Shown: positions 1-9,700 of the stretch, piece by piece | Numbering within the stretch: the first letter of the stretch is position 1 | Layout of the letters: every line of letters starts with the position of its first letter | Source: Candidatus Kryptoniota bacterium | Lineage (GTDB): Bacteria; Bacteroidota; Ignavibacteria; Kryptoniales; Kryptoniaceae | Direction of reading: 5' to 3' | Assembly: GCA_938074445.1 (NCBI GenBank) | Contig: CALJEK010000005.1 | Span: 19,066-83,065, forward strand | DNA: 64,000 nucleotides | Made by a program: the position numbers and the translations under genes | Notes under the pieces: model-generated | The model's input: the letters and a program-made list of their open reading frames with translations, nothing else | Database searches by the model: none | What the model was told of the DNA's origin: nothing

Positions 1-60
1 TTGTTCTTCGAATAATCCTTCGCATTCAAATGATAGGGCAATCAAAATCTAAATCTGAAA

Positions 61-735
61 ATGAAAAATAAAGGGAGTTTGAGAGAAAAGGAAAAACTTA
101 TTTCAGAGATAGTTGAAATTTCGCACTTGATTTATCAAAAAGGTTTTGTCAGTGCAACTGACGGCAAAATATCCGCACGCCTCGAAAATGGGAATATCAT
201 TTGCACGCCTACTTCAATAAGCAAAGGTGAATTAAAAAAGTCTCAAATTGTTGAGGTCGATCCAGAAGGAAATTTAGTTTATGGCATATACAAGCCCTCG
301 ACGGAGATTAAAATGCACCTTTTCATTTACAAGCAAAGAAAGGACATCAACGCGATTGTGCACGCACACCCACCCTTTGCGACCGCCTTTGCAACCGCTG
401 CCCTATCGCTCGAAGGTTTCACTCTTCCAGAGGTAATTATCAATCTCGGGAAAATACCGCTCGCAAAGTATGCAACTCCTTCAACTGATGAAGTTCCATT
501 GTCAATTCAACCATTTATAGAAAATTGCGATGCTTTCTTACTTCAAAATCATGGTGCCGTCACACTTGGCACAAATCTAAAAGATGCATACTTTAAAATG
601 GAAAAACTTGAACATTATGCGATGGTAGTTTTACTCGCCAGAATCCTCGGCGGTGAAAAAAACTTATCTAACGAGGACCTGAAGAAACTTTCAGACATAA
701 GTTTAAAAATATATGGAAAGAAAATTAAAATTTAA
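61..735 (+). CDS. Class II aldolase/adducin family protein
   Basis: 224 aa, the usual length for the family that includes L-fuculose-phosphate aldolase and the MtnB dehydratase. A zinc ion held by three histidines activates the substrate in these enzymes. Visible here are HAHPP (H101, H103) and NHG (H164) as zinc ligands, and E82 in STEIKMHLFIY at the place of the catalytic Glu of FucA. A cytosolic enzyme of sugar-phosphate or methionine-salvage metabolism is therefore likely, but the substrate cannot be read from sequence. It is followed five bases later by ddl on the same strand, so the two are probably cotranscribed. The start is the first ATG after the window edge; no strong Shine-Dalgarno (SD) is seen. 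Confidence 0.85.
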   Translation: MKNKGSLREKEKLISEIVEISHLIYQKGFVSATDGKISARLENGNIICTPTSISKGELKKSQIVEVDPEGNLVYGIYKPSTEIKMHLFIYKQRKDINAIVHAHPPFATAFATAALSLEGFTLPEVIINLGKIPLAKYATPSTDEVPLSIQPFIENCDAFLLQNHGAVTLGTNLKDAYFKMEKLEHYAMVVLLARILGGEKNLSNEDLKKLSDISLKIYGKKIKI

Positions 736-740
736 CTTTT

Positions 741-1769
741 ATGCGAGAAATTAAAGTTGCTGTATTACTTGGTGGAACCTCACCCGAAAGAGATGTTTCA
801 ATAATCTCCGGGAAATATGTCACGCAAGGTTTAAGAGAGGCTGGTTACATCGTTAAACCAATTGATCCAGCCCTCGGGATAAATCAGCCTGAAAACGAAG
901 AGGAACTTTTCATAAGCGCAATAAGAGAAACACCGCCAACCGAAGAAGAACTGGCAAGGTATTCCAATAAAAATGTAATTGAATGCATCAATTCATATTT
1001 GTTTGATGATATTGATGTAGTTTTCATAATTTTGCATGGCAAATGGGGGGAAGATGGAACAGTTCAAGCACTTCTCGATCTACGAGGTATAAAATACACG
1101 GGCTCGGGTGTTCTTGCAAGCGCAATTGGAATTGATAAGAATATGTCGAAAATCGTCTTTAAACATCATGGAGTTCAAACACCGGATTGGTTCGTGATAA
1201 GAAAAAATAAAATCGACATAAAGGAAATTCAAAGAAAAATAGAAAAAACATTTTCATACCCCTGCGTTGTTAAACCCAACGACCAAGGTTCCACCGTTGG
1301 TCTTACCGTTGTCAAATGCCCAGAAGAAGTTGAACCCGCAATTGAACTTGCGTTTAAGTATTCAGATCTTATTTTGGTCGAGGATTTCATCGAAGGCAAA
1401 GAATTAACAGTTGGAATTCTTGGAAACATGGCTTTGCCAGTTATTGAAATAATTCCCAAGGGCGGGATCTATGATTATTACCACAAATATACAAAAGGCG
1501 CGACTGAATATATCGTCCCAGCGGAGATACCCGAAAAGTGGAGCACGGCACTTAAAGAACAAGCTCTAATCGCGTTTGAATCAATAGGTTGCAAGGGTTT
1601 TGCAAGGGTTGATTTTAGAGTTAAAGAAAACGGGGAAATTTATTGCCTTGAAATCAACACCATCCCCGGTATGACCGGAACGAGCCTTGTTCCCAAGGCT
1701 GCAAGAGCTGCTGGTATTGAGTTCCCTGAACTTGTGGATAAAATCGTCAAACTCGCTCTTGAAAAATAG
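741..1769 (+). CDS. ddl: D-alanine--D-alanine ligase
   Basis: 342 aa ATP-grasp enzyme that joins two D-alanines for the peptidoglycan stem peptide in the cytosol. The N-terminal motif LLGGTSPERDVSIISG, the HGKWGEDGTVQ segment (about residues 95-105), SGVLASAIGIDKNMSK and the C-terminal metal-binding EINTIPGMTGTSLVPKAA are all typical of Ddl. It lies five bases after the aldolase gene and converges with the TIGR03545-like gene, the two stops being only three bases apart. No sign of truncation. The VanA-type specificity loop was not analysed, so D-Ala-D-Ala rather than D-Ala-D-Lac is assumed. Confidence 0.95.
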   Translation: MREIKVAVLLGGTSPERDVSIISGKYVTQGLREAGYIVKPIDPALGINQPENEEELFISAIRETPPTEEELARYSNKNVIECINSYLFDDIDVVFIILHGKWGEDGTVQALLDLRGIKYTGSGVLASAIGIDKNMSKIVFKHHGVQTPDWFVIRKNKIDIKEIQRKIEKTFSYPCVVKPNDQGSTVGLTVVKCPEEVEPAIELAFKYSDLILVEDFIEGKELTVGILGNMALPVIEIIPKGGIYDYYHKYTKGATEYIVPAEIPEKWSTALKEQALIAFESIGCKGFARVDFRVKENGEIYCLEINTIPGMTGTSLVPKAARAAGIEFPELVDKIVKLALEK

Positions 1770-1771
1770 GT

Positions 1772-3625
1772 CTATCTTTTAAAGATATTCTCAAGTATTT
1801 TTGAACCCCTATTTTTAATTTCTTTATCAAGCTCTTTAAGTTTTTCCTCCCTTAATTTCTCGACATTACCGACAAGCAAACTATATCCCTCAAACTCCTG
1901 AGTGAGTTTTTTAACCTCAACCTCAATTCTATCATAAAATTCTTTCTTATATTTTTCGAGCTTTTCCAACGCTATAGCTTCTGCTTCCCTTTTCAATTGC
2001 TCTATTTCTCTTCCAACAGCCTCCTTAAAACCTAATGTTAACTGTCTATCAAGGCTCGAACTTAAACTCACTTTTAATCTGCCATCACCAATTTCAATAC
2101 CGCCATTCACATCAAAAGCGTTAACTGCCCCAAATGTATTTTTAATAACATTAAACAACTTCTCCTCATATATATTTGAAGCAACGAAGGTCTGAAAAAC
2201 AAAACTCGGCTTAAAGAAGACAACTTGGAAATTAGATTTGAAATTCAAACCCTGCTTGAAAAGATTAAAAGTTATATTACCTCTTGAATTCTCAACCTTA
2301 ACCGGGAGATACTTTATTGAATGATCAAAATTAAAATCTGAAATCGGGAGATCTTCGATCTTGAAATTTAAAGATTGATTTGATGGGATATGACGAAAAT
2401 CAAGCGTTAGATTAAGTTCGAACTTTGCTTTATCAGGTCGAATCCCGGTAATAACTACATTAGTTGGCTGTCCAATTAATTTCGGTTGTGAACTCACATT
2501 GCTTATTTCACCTTGAATCGAAAAACCAGCATTTGTCTCACCAGATAAAACGCATCTCTTTAACCAAAAATTGGGCAAAGCTTGTTCCTTAACAAAATGA
2601 ATGTCTTGACCTTTTAATCTTGGTGGCTTTTTCTCCTTTTCAGGTTTTAAGGATTGCACCTTTTCTACATACTTCTCCGCAATATCGGAATACTTCGAAT
2701 ACGTGAGATAATAGGAGAAAAGTTTCGGTCCAATAAGGTACTTGACCAAGTTTAAAGTTGAGATATCTGGAAGCTTTGCAAAATTTTTGACTGACTCCAA
2801 GTCCATTTTAATTTGGGTATAAAGTTCGTCTTTTAACTGATTCACCTTGTTCGGATAACTTCTAATTTCATTTAATTTCGCCTCATATTTACTTTTTATC
2901 TCTTTAATCTGCTTAATGCTACCGTCAACTGTCTCATATGTTGATTTCAAGTCGTTTAAAGTTTTAATTGCGCTTGGATTTATCCCCTTTAAATTTGTCT
3001 CTATCTCTTTTAACTTATTAACATCCTCCCTCAAGCTAGCAAGGTCACTTTCAAATTTTCGCACTTCGCTATAAACAACATTTTTTATTGAATCGAACTT
3101 AGTTGGGGTCCCAAAATTGATTTGGTCGATAATATCTTTTGGCTTAATCGCCTTAATATCAGATATAAACTCAAAAGCCGGGGCTTTCTTTACCTCGCTT
3201 ATTAAAAATGCAAACTGCTGTTCAAAAAAGCTTGGTTTTTCAGACTTTGGCTTTGCTTTTTTCGGAAGTCGCCCATCAGTTTTTCTATCTGTAAATGTTC
3301 TTATGTTTAGTATCTTCATACTCTCTATAACTACCTTTTTCTTAAGGAGTGCTGACGGGGAAAGTTTAAACTCAACATAACCAGTCTCTATCATATTCTT
3401 CATGGTGTGCTCTGGATGCGTTACTTGAATCCTCTTCCAGCTTATGGTGGTTTTTAGCAAAGAAACATCAAGCCCATCAATTTCAACTTTTGCCCCAACT
3501 AAGTTTGAACCCGCTTTCTCAAGTTGATTTTCAAGCCACCTATCAGTGAAAAAAATATTAAGCAAGATAAAAATCAGTATGACGACGCCAAGAAATATAA
3601 CCCCAGATTTTCTTATGTATTTCAT
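1772..3625 (-). CDS. TIGR03545-like envelope protein (AsmA-like N-terminus)
   Basis: 617 aa with one N-terminal membrane anchor (about residues 8-28) and a large remainder predicted to face the periplasm. The start resembles AsmA-type proteins (short helix followed by a region on what looks like beta-rich sequence). Long lysine/glutamate-rich helices that look like coiled coils occupy about residues 170-310 and the last 80 residues. From memory, this architecture plus the adjacent DUF2062-like gene matches the uncharacterised pair TIGR03545/TIGR03546, found sparsely in bacteria with outer membranes. It overlaps the upstream gene by four bases (ATGA), so translation is coupled. Function unknown; a role in moving or anchoring envelope components is only inference. 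Confidence 0.7.
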   Translation of the reverse strand: MKYIRKSGVIFLGVVILIFILLNIFFTDRWLENQLEKAGSNLVGAKVEIDGLDVSLLKTTISWKRIQVTHPEHTMKNMIETGYVEFKLSPSALLKKKVVIESMKILNIRTFTDRKTDGRLPKKAKPKSEKPSFFEQQFAFLISEVKKAPAFEFISDIKAIKPKDIIDQINFGTPTKFDSIKNVVYSEVRKFESDLASLREDVNKLKEIETNLKGINPSAIKTLNDLKSTYETVDGSIKQIKEIKSKYEAKLNEIRSYPNKVNQLKDELYTQIKMDLESVKNFAKLPDISTLNLVKYLIGPKLFSYYLTYSKYSDIAEKYVEKVQSLKPEKEKKPPRLKGQDIHFVKEQALPNFWLKRCVLSGETNAGFSIQGEISNVSSQPKLIGQPTNVVITGIRPDKAKFELNLTLDFRHIPSNQSLNFKIEDLPISDFNFDHSIKYLPVKVENSRGNITFNLFKQGLNFKSNFQVVFFKPSFVFQTFVASNIYEEKLFNVIKNTFGAVNAFDVNGGIEIGDGRLKVSLSSSLDRQLTLGFKEAVGREIEQLKREAEAIALEKLEKYKKEFYDRIEVEVKKLTQEFEGYSLLVGNVEKLREEKLKELDKEIKNRGSKILENIFKR

Positions 3626-4149
3626 AACTCGCTCAAAGATTTAATTTTCTCATAAAGTTGGTAAATCTTCGAAGCTTTAACTACTTTTATAATTGGCAAT
3701 TTTTGAATATGCGGATCAACTTTTTCGCGGTAATTTTTTACAAGCCATTTGCTTGATAAATAAACAGGAACGAAAAGTAAAATGGAAATGACCGTGCTAC
3801 CCATAACCACAGTATTATAGAATCTTGTAAATGGAACAACTGGCGCTTGGTAAAGCGATACCCAGGTGGGTCTCAAAAAATCAAATTCAACAAGTATTTT
3901 ATAGCCCAGAGAATGTAAAAAGGGATCAAAAATATAAGCCACAGAACCAAATAATGCTATTCCTAAAAACACAGCACCAAAATTAACATTTAATATGATG
4001 ACAATAATCCAAATCAGGAAGCTATGCAGCGTATTCCATGGTATAAGTCCAAGACACATACCAAACGCAAAACCTGCTGAAACTTGACCTGGGGTTCCTT
4101 GAGACCGCAAAATTTTTATGATTTTTGCTATTAGCTGTAGAACTGGCAT
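3622..4149 (-). CDS. TIGR03546-like membrane protein (DUF2062 type)
   Basis: 175 aa with three or four hydrophobic segments. The N-terminal QGTPGQVSAGFAFGMCLGLIP-like stretch (about residues 17-37) is the Gly/Pro-rich motif of DUF2062 membrane proteins. It is the first gene of a two-gene unit: its stop overlaps the ATG of the TIGR03545-like gene. In the families I recall, the two are nearly always adjacent, which suggests that the small membrane protein and the large anchored protein act together in the inner membrane. No catalytic motif is visible. Lpd lies 21 bases upstream, so all three may share the lpd promoter. Confidence 0.7.
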   Translation of the reverse strand: MPVLQLIAKIIKILRSQGTPGQVSAGFAFGMCLGLIPWNTLHSFLIWIIVIILNVNFGAVFLGIALFGSVAYIFDPFLHSLGYKILVEFDFLRPTWVSLYQAPVVPFTRFYNTVVMGSTVISILLFVPVYLSSKWLVKNYREKVDPHIQKLPIIKVVKASKIYQLYEKIKSLSEL

Positions 4150-4170
4150 AGGAAATCCGGAATTTAAATT

Positions 4171-5577
4171 TTAGATATGTATAGCTTCCTTTAAAGCATC
4201 TGCAGATGCTTCCATCAGAGTTTCAGATAAAGTCGGGTGAGCATGAATTGTCTTAGCAATTTCAAACGCCGTGCCCTCAAGAGTCTTCGTCACACCAAAC
4301 TCTGCTATCAACTCAGTTGCCTCGGGACCGACGATATGAGCCCCGAGCAATTCACCATATTTTGCATCAAATATAACCTTTACCATCCCCTCCGTTTCAC
4401 CAAGAGCAAGGGATTTTCCATTTGCTCTGAAAGGAAATTTTCCAACTCTGATTTCATATCCGAGTTCAATAGCCTTTTGTTCTGTTAATCCAATACTTGC
4501 AACTTGGGGAATGCAGTATGTGCAACTCGGTATGTTGTTATAATCAATTGGCAAAGTCTCAACACCAGCTATATTTTCAACGCATCTAATTCCCTCAGCC
4601 GAAGCAACATGCGCAAGAAGCGGTGGTCCAATTACATCACCAATTGCGTAAACCCCGTCAACATTTGTTTTATACGTTTTTTTATCTACTTTAATAAATG
4701 TATTTTCGACTTCAACACCGACGTTTTCAAGCCCAATTTCATCCGTATTTCCCCTCACGCCAATTGCTACAAGTGCAACATCTGCTTTTAAAGTTTCTTC
4801 CACATTCCCTTTTTCAATTTTTACAACAGCGGAATTACTTTCCTGAGCAGCGGAAATAACTTTTGTTTCAGTTAAAATCTCAATTCCCGATCTTTGAAAT
4901 GACTTTGCAAGTACATCGGTTATCTCTTTATCTTCATTGGGCAAAATCGAAGGCATCATTTCTATTAAAGTTATTTTTGTCCCGAAAGAATTATAAAAGT
5001 AAGCAAATTCAACACCGATTGCTCCAGCTCCAATTATTATCATTGACTTTGGGGGTTCCTCAAGCAACATTGCCTCTTTACTGGTAATGACAAATTTACG
5101 ATCCACTTTAATCCCAGGTATTTCCTTCGGACGCGCGCCTGTTGCGATGATTATGTTTTTTGTTTCAATTTCCATTTCATTTTTATCACCCTTAACCCCA
5201 ACGACGTTGCGATTTAAGATAAAACCTTCACCAGAAATTTTGGTCACGTTGTTCTTTTTGAGCAAAAATTCAACCCCCCTTGTTAATCTTTCCGCAACCT
5301 GCCTGCTTCTTTGAATTATTTTTTTAAAATCAAATCCCAAATCCCCAATCTTCAAACCAAACTCATCTGCCCTTTTCATAAGATTATATAGTTCAGCCGA
5401 TTTTAAAAGTGCTTTTGTCGGGATACAACCCCAATTAAGACATATACCACCCACACGATCTTTTTCAATCAAAGCAGTTTTAAAGCCAAGCTGTGATGCC
5501 CTGATAGCAGCAACATAGCCCCCGGGACCACCACCTATTACCACAACATCAAATTTTTCAGACATAATGATAGACAT
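4171..5577 (-). CDS. lpdA: Dihydrolipoamide dehydrogenase (E3)
   Basis: 468 aa flavoprotein that reoxidises the lipoyl groups of 2-oxoacid dehydrogenases or the glycine cleavage system using NAD+. Visible are the FAD-binding VVVIGGGPGGYVAA, the redox-active disulfide GGICLNWGC (C46 and C51), a second dinucleotide fold IIIGAGAIGVEFA, and the C-terminal catalytic HAHPTLSE. The first ATG (5577) and one four codons later (5565) are both possible; neither has a strong SD. A TTGAAT-N17-TAAATT promoter lies 24-52 bases upstream. No other E1/E2 genes are in the window, although a LipM-like lipoyl-attachment enzyme is encoded at 30 kb. Confidence 0.95.
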   Translation of the reverse strand: MSIIMSEKFDVVVIGGGPGGYVAAIRASQLGFKTALIEKDRVGGICLNWGCIPTKALLKSAELYNLMKRADEFGLKIGDLGFDFKKIIQRSRQVAERLTRGVEFLLKKNNVTKISGEGFILNRNVVGVKGDKNEMEIETKNIIIATGARPKEIPGIKVDRKFVITSKEAMLLEEPPKSMIIIGAGAIGVEFAYFYNSFGTKITLIEMMPSILPNEDKEITDVLAKSFQRSGIEILTETKVISAAQESNSAVVKIEKGNVEETLKADVALVAIGVRGNTDEIGLENVGVEVENTFIKVDKKTYKTNVDGVYAIGDVIGPPLLAHVASAEGIRCVENIAGVETLPIDYNNIPSCTYCIPQVASIGLTEQKAIELGYEIRVGKFPFRANGKSLALGETEGMVKVIFDAKYGELLGAHIVGPEATELIAEFGVTKTLEGTAFEIAKTIHAHPTLSETLMEASADALKEAIHI

Positions 5578-5600
5578 TTTTGTTTTAAAAACTTTACAAA

Positions 5601-5629
5601 AATTTAAAAAATAGAATGTGAAAATTCAA
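5601..5629 (-). promoter_or_regulatory. Promoter of lpdA (TTGAAT-N17-TAAATT)
   Basis: On the minus strand the -35 TTGAAT lies at 5624-5629 and the -10 TAAATT at 5601-5606, separated by exactly 17 bases. The predicted transcript starts near 5594, about 17 bases before the lpdA ATG. The site has the same layout as the other promoters in this window. Confidence 0.6.
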
Positions 5630-5662
5630 AGGAAGGTTACAATTCGAGCGAGAGAGATTGGA

Positions 5663-5689
5663 AATAAAAAGCGGGGCAAAACGCCCCGC
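5663..5689 (-). terminator. Terminator after the PorV-like gene
   Basis: Reading leftward, the 7-bp stem GCGGGGC/GCCCCGC closes a five-base loop and is followed by TTTTTATTT. This is a strong rho-independent terminator 11 bases after the PorV-like stop codon. It ends the four-gene surface operon and insulates lpdA. Confidence 0.85.
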
Positions 5690-5699
5690 CAGATTTGAA

Positions 5700-6722
5700 T
5701 TAAAATCCTACTTTAAGATTAAATAAATGATTCGCGCTAAAATATTTTACAGGAACATAAGCATAATCAAAAGTTAACTTCAACCCAACCAAACTCTCCG
5801 TATTTATACCAGCTCCGAGCGTGTAATTATGCCAAATCGATGAAACATCACCCGTTTTACTATAATTATAACCAGCCCTTACGAAGAATACGTTTCTGAA
5901 AGAATATTCAAATCCAAACTTATACGCATCAATCGCATAGAAATTATTTGCTTGATAAGTTCCAGTTAAAAATAAATTGCTGAGTTCACCAATTGAAGAA
6001 TTATACCCGAGCCCTATTTCAAAAGAAGTAGGCATCGGGAAAGAGGCAGCCTCAATTTTGTAAAATGTGAGACCTCTTTCAGACCCAGGGACCGCAGCTT
6101 GAACCCAAAGCCCCGAACCGCCATATTTCATCGTTGGACCTATATTCTTTACAACAACGCCAAGTTGAAGTCCAGGAATATTTAACATATTTCTATACTG
6201 AACACCAGCATCAAATGCAAAACCATTAGCGCTAACTCTACCGAATGACTCACTTACAAAGTTAAAATTAGCACCAACGGAAACACGGTCTGATAGCTTT
6301 TTTGAATATGTTACGCCAACGATGAAAAAGTTTGGACTTATTATTTCACCTGTTCCATCAGGTTGAAATTCATTCGTAACAGGTATATCTCCAAGGTCAA
6401 AAGCCCTCAAGGATAACCCAATTGAACCGAATCCGAATTTACCAACTAAAGCAAGATAATTTATTCCGATATCAGCGATATATTTTCGATATGAAAACAT
6501 CGCCTGACCATTTCCAACAAGCCAATCAACCCCGCTTGGATTCCAAGTTATCGCTTCAACTCCATCAGCTAATATTCCTGATGCACCGCCCATTGCGGTA
6601 TATCTCGCACCAATTGGTATAGTAAGCTCAGGCGCAGCGGATGTTCCAGCCTTCGACTGTGAAAAAGCCTGAACTGAACTTAGGAGAATTGCCAACGCTA
6701 TTATTAGATAATTTTTTCTCAT
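5700..6722 (-). CDS. PorV/PorQ-family outer-membrane protein
   Basis: 340 aa: signal peptide (about 1-21, ending AFSQ) and then the family hallmark IPIGARYTAMGGASGILADG and ITWNPSGVDW (about residues 36-66). PorV-type proteins are FadL-like barrels; PorV itself is a type IX secretion (T9SS) component that brings cargo from the translocon to the attachment machinery. The alternating beta-strand pattern continues to the C-terminal FNLKVGF. It follows the T9SS cargo gene in the same direction and is closed by a strong terminator, so it is the last gene of the surface operon. Whether it serves general T9SS or only the cargo next door cannot be told. Many Ignavibacteria carry several such paralogues. 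Confidence 0.85.
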   Translation of the reverse strand: MRKNYLIIALAILLSSVQAFSQSKAGTSAAPELTIPIGARYTAMGGASGILADGVEAITWNPSGVDWLVGNGQAMFSYRKYIADIGINYLALVGKFGFGSIGLSLRAFDLGDIPVTNEFQPDGTGEIISPNFFIVGVTYSKKLSDRVSVGANFNFVSESFGRVSANGFAFDAGVQYRNMLNIPGLQLGVVVKNIGPTMKYGGSGLWVQAAVPGSERGLTFYKIEAASFPMPTSFEIGLGYNSSIGELSNLFLTGTYQANNFYAIDAYKFGFEYSFRNVFFVRAGYNYSKTGDVSSIWHNYTLGAGINTESLVGLKLTFDYAYVPVKYFSANHLFNLKVGF

Positions 6723-6753
6723 AGTTCAAACTCCACTTTTTTATTTTTTAAAG

Positions 6754-6773
6754 AACCGCCCCGAAGGGCGGTT
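6754..6773 (-). terminator. UUCG-capped hairpin between cargo gene and PorV-like gene
   Basis: The 8-bp stem AACCGCCC/GGGCGGTT closes a TTCG loop on the minus strand, 11 bases after the stop of the T9SS cargo gene. Only a short broken U-tract follows (CTTT then A-rich), so termination would be partial. The hairpin may lower PorV-like expression relative to the upstream genes, or protect the 3' end of the upstream message. Confidence 0.5.
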
Positions 6774-6783
6774 GTTCAAATTT

Positions 6784-9700
6784 TTAATAAGTTGGGATAA
6801 TTTCTTCCTCTTGAACGATCAATAGCTTCAAGATCTTAGATGCTCCAATCTCTGGCATATCAATATGAACGATGTAAACTCCACTTGCAACAGGAAGATT
6901 ATTTTCGTTCCTCAGATTCCATCTCGCAAATTGAGAATCGTCATCTTTTTGAATTGTCTTCACAAGAACACCAGCAAGATTAAATATTCTTATCGTTGCC
7001 TTCTTGGGCAAATGGTTAAATGTTATGTATTTTATCAATCTATCTGACTCCATCAGGTTGAAACCATAATATGGGTTTGGAAATGCCTTGATTTTTTCAA
7101 CATCTTGACGTGCAAGTTGAATATCGCCAACTGTTGGCTTTTGCGTCGCAAATATAAATGTATCAGCGGGTGAATTCGGATGATTCGCGTATATCTCTAA
7201 CTCGTCACCACTGCTAAACGCAACATTACCCCTGCGATTCCAGGTAGCCATATACATAACTGGCAAATCATTGCTAAATATATCCTTCGTTAAATTGGGA
7301 TCCTCTGTCTCACTATACTCAACATCAAATATAAACAACCACTCACGAGGTCCATCATTAGCTGCGATATTATCATATAAATTAAAATCGCCAGGCCAAT
7401 ATTTACCATCCACAAGACCTTTTGCAACATTATTCTCCAAGAATCCAACAGCAAGTCGCCTTGTTGGATTTGCCTCTATATCATACACAGCAAGCGGGAC
7501 ATTCTTAGCCCCATTCAAACCAAATTCTTGATATGCATATCCACCAGCTGGATTCTTTATGTATGGTGCAAACTCTGGCTTTGCTGGTGCTACATTAGCT
7601 CTACGCATATATCTATACCCAAACGATGCATTTTCCGGAGTACCCGTAATATTACCATCAGTATCCGTATCAGCAAAAACAATTCTTATATTCCTCAACT
7701 TATCTGGAGTGACAACATCACTATGTTCACGACCACTTACAAACAGCCCATATGGCGATATATATCCAAACGCACCATTAAATGTGAACAGATGCTCTGG
7801 CAAGCCAAAAGCTGTCATAATATCCGCATTCGCCCATGTCAACTTTCTCGTTCCCTTTGTCCATGCCCAACCTTTCGGTCCAGGTGGTGGCCCAATAACT
7901 TTGACAAATACACCATCAACTATTGGATACGCTTCATCTCCAGATTGATTTGTCCCAGTTGCTTTAACCTTATTTTCGTTTACATCAACAATATACCAAT
8001 TTCCTTCGTTATCAAATCTTACCTGATATGTATGTCCAGTTGTAATTGACGGATCGACAAGAATTGGGATTACCTCTCCATCACTTTTACCCTTGCGGAC
8101 CACAGTTAATGTATCACCAACAGCTCCAAAATATCTTGTTCCTGGTGGCGGTGATTGAGGTGTAACAGCAAGAACAACAGGTGTACTTTCAAGCGTCCTA
8201 AATGGAGCAAGTGGATCAGGGTTATAAGCGTAAGTTGTGACAGCGTAATAATATGTTTGACCGTTCACAAGTGGACGCTGTCGGACATAATCAGTTGTTA
8301 AAGCAATGAAACGTCTTATTCCACTGTTACTGCCTGTTTGAACTGGAACCTGAAGCAAAGCGCCAGTTTTTGGATCTATCGTTCTATCAAGTATTACTGT
8401 AACATCATTAACGACATCGTATGTAGCAATCTTTATAGCCTCGCTCAGACTGGAGGTTGGTGACGGCAATTGATAAACATTATAACCTTCAAAGATAAAT
8501 CCAGCGGAGCTAAAACTTTCAATTGCATTGACACTTCTTAGGTCCCAGCCCCAATTCAAAACAACTTGGCGATCCAACTCAGCCACTTTGACATTGGGAG
8601 ATGGTGGCGGAGATGGCAGAACGAAGAGATTGTCATACGCAAATTGCGCGTATATATCATAATATTTTAAGACCAGAACGCTTGAAAGATTATCAACTCC
8701 CATAGCACCTATCAAAGCTACGACTATCTCCGCTGTATCACCTAAACTTAACTTGAATGGACCAGTAACATTTACTATTCTTCTGTCCCCAGGTGGAATT
8801 TCTCTCCCATCAATCCAACCTGTTTTTGTTACTGGGTCACCTGCAACAGCATATTTCGTAGGATAAACATTTGGGTCTCGAGTAAAAGCACTCCAGAATG
8901 GGACAAAACTTGGATACTCAGGTCTCGGCAAACCGCCTCTCATTAAATTAAACCATTGAGCTGCATTTGTTGGGTCACTTATACCTGTTCCAGCAGCGAA
9001 GAAGACAAAAGTTGTAAGTGGATTTTCATTCCAATATTTATATCCTTTCCTCCATTCCAAACCAATTACGGCAGAATCGTTAGGATTTCCAGTATAATAA
9101 GCCGGACCTTGCAAGAAATCAAATCCAACGGCCGGGGCAGGCAATCCTATAGCTTGATATTCAGCGTCAACAGTATTAGCATTATAAACATATCCTAACC
9201 CCAAGACAGAATCGCATCCCGCAAGGTCATCAGAATATTCTCCAAGGTCTGGGTCTGACCATTTCACTATGTAAACACTATCAATTTTCGAATCTGGTTT
9301 AGCCGCAGCTGTCCCTTTATAGATAACCCTAATTTGTTGAAATATAATGTTATTCAAAGGATTTGAAACAGCATAAGCCCATTCTGTAAGTTGCAACTCA
9401 AGTCCAATTGAAGGCGAACCGAAAACTTGCACTCCGATATCCGATGTTAAGTCATTTGCAACAGCCCACACAGTTTGAGTTGCTCCAGGAATGCCCGGAA
9501 CATGATCGGGATTATTGGGGTCAAAACCAGGTCCATATTTTACTTTATATGCGTCAGGCCCAGTGGTTGTATACCATGGAGCTCCTTTATTAGCAGGCCA
9601 ATCTTTCCAATCTTTTTCATACTGTTGACGAAGCGCATCTTCGTCAGCGGGGGTAACATCTTTAAGCGGTTTCATGAAATATTCAGCAGCATCCGCCTTC

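Noticed and set aside
1..71. Possible tail of an upstream gene (two plus-strand frames are open from the window edge to about 52 and 71)
   Set aside because: Both are only 16-23 codons, compete with each other and show no recognisable sequence, so neither is supported.
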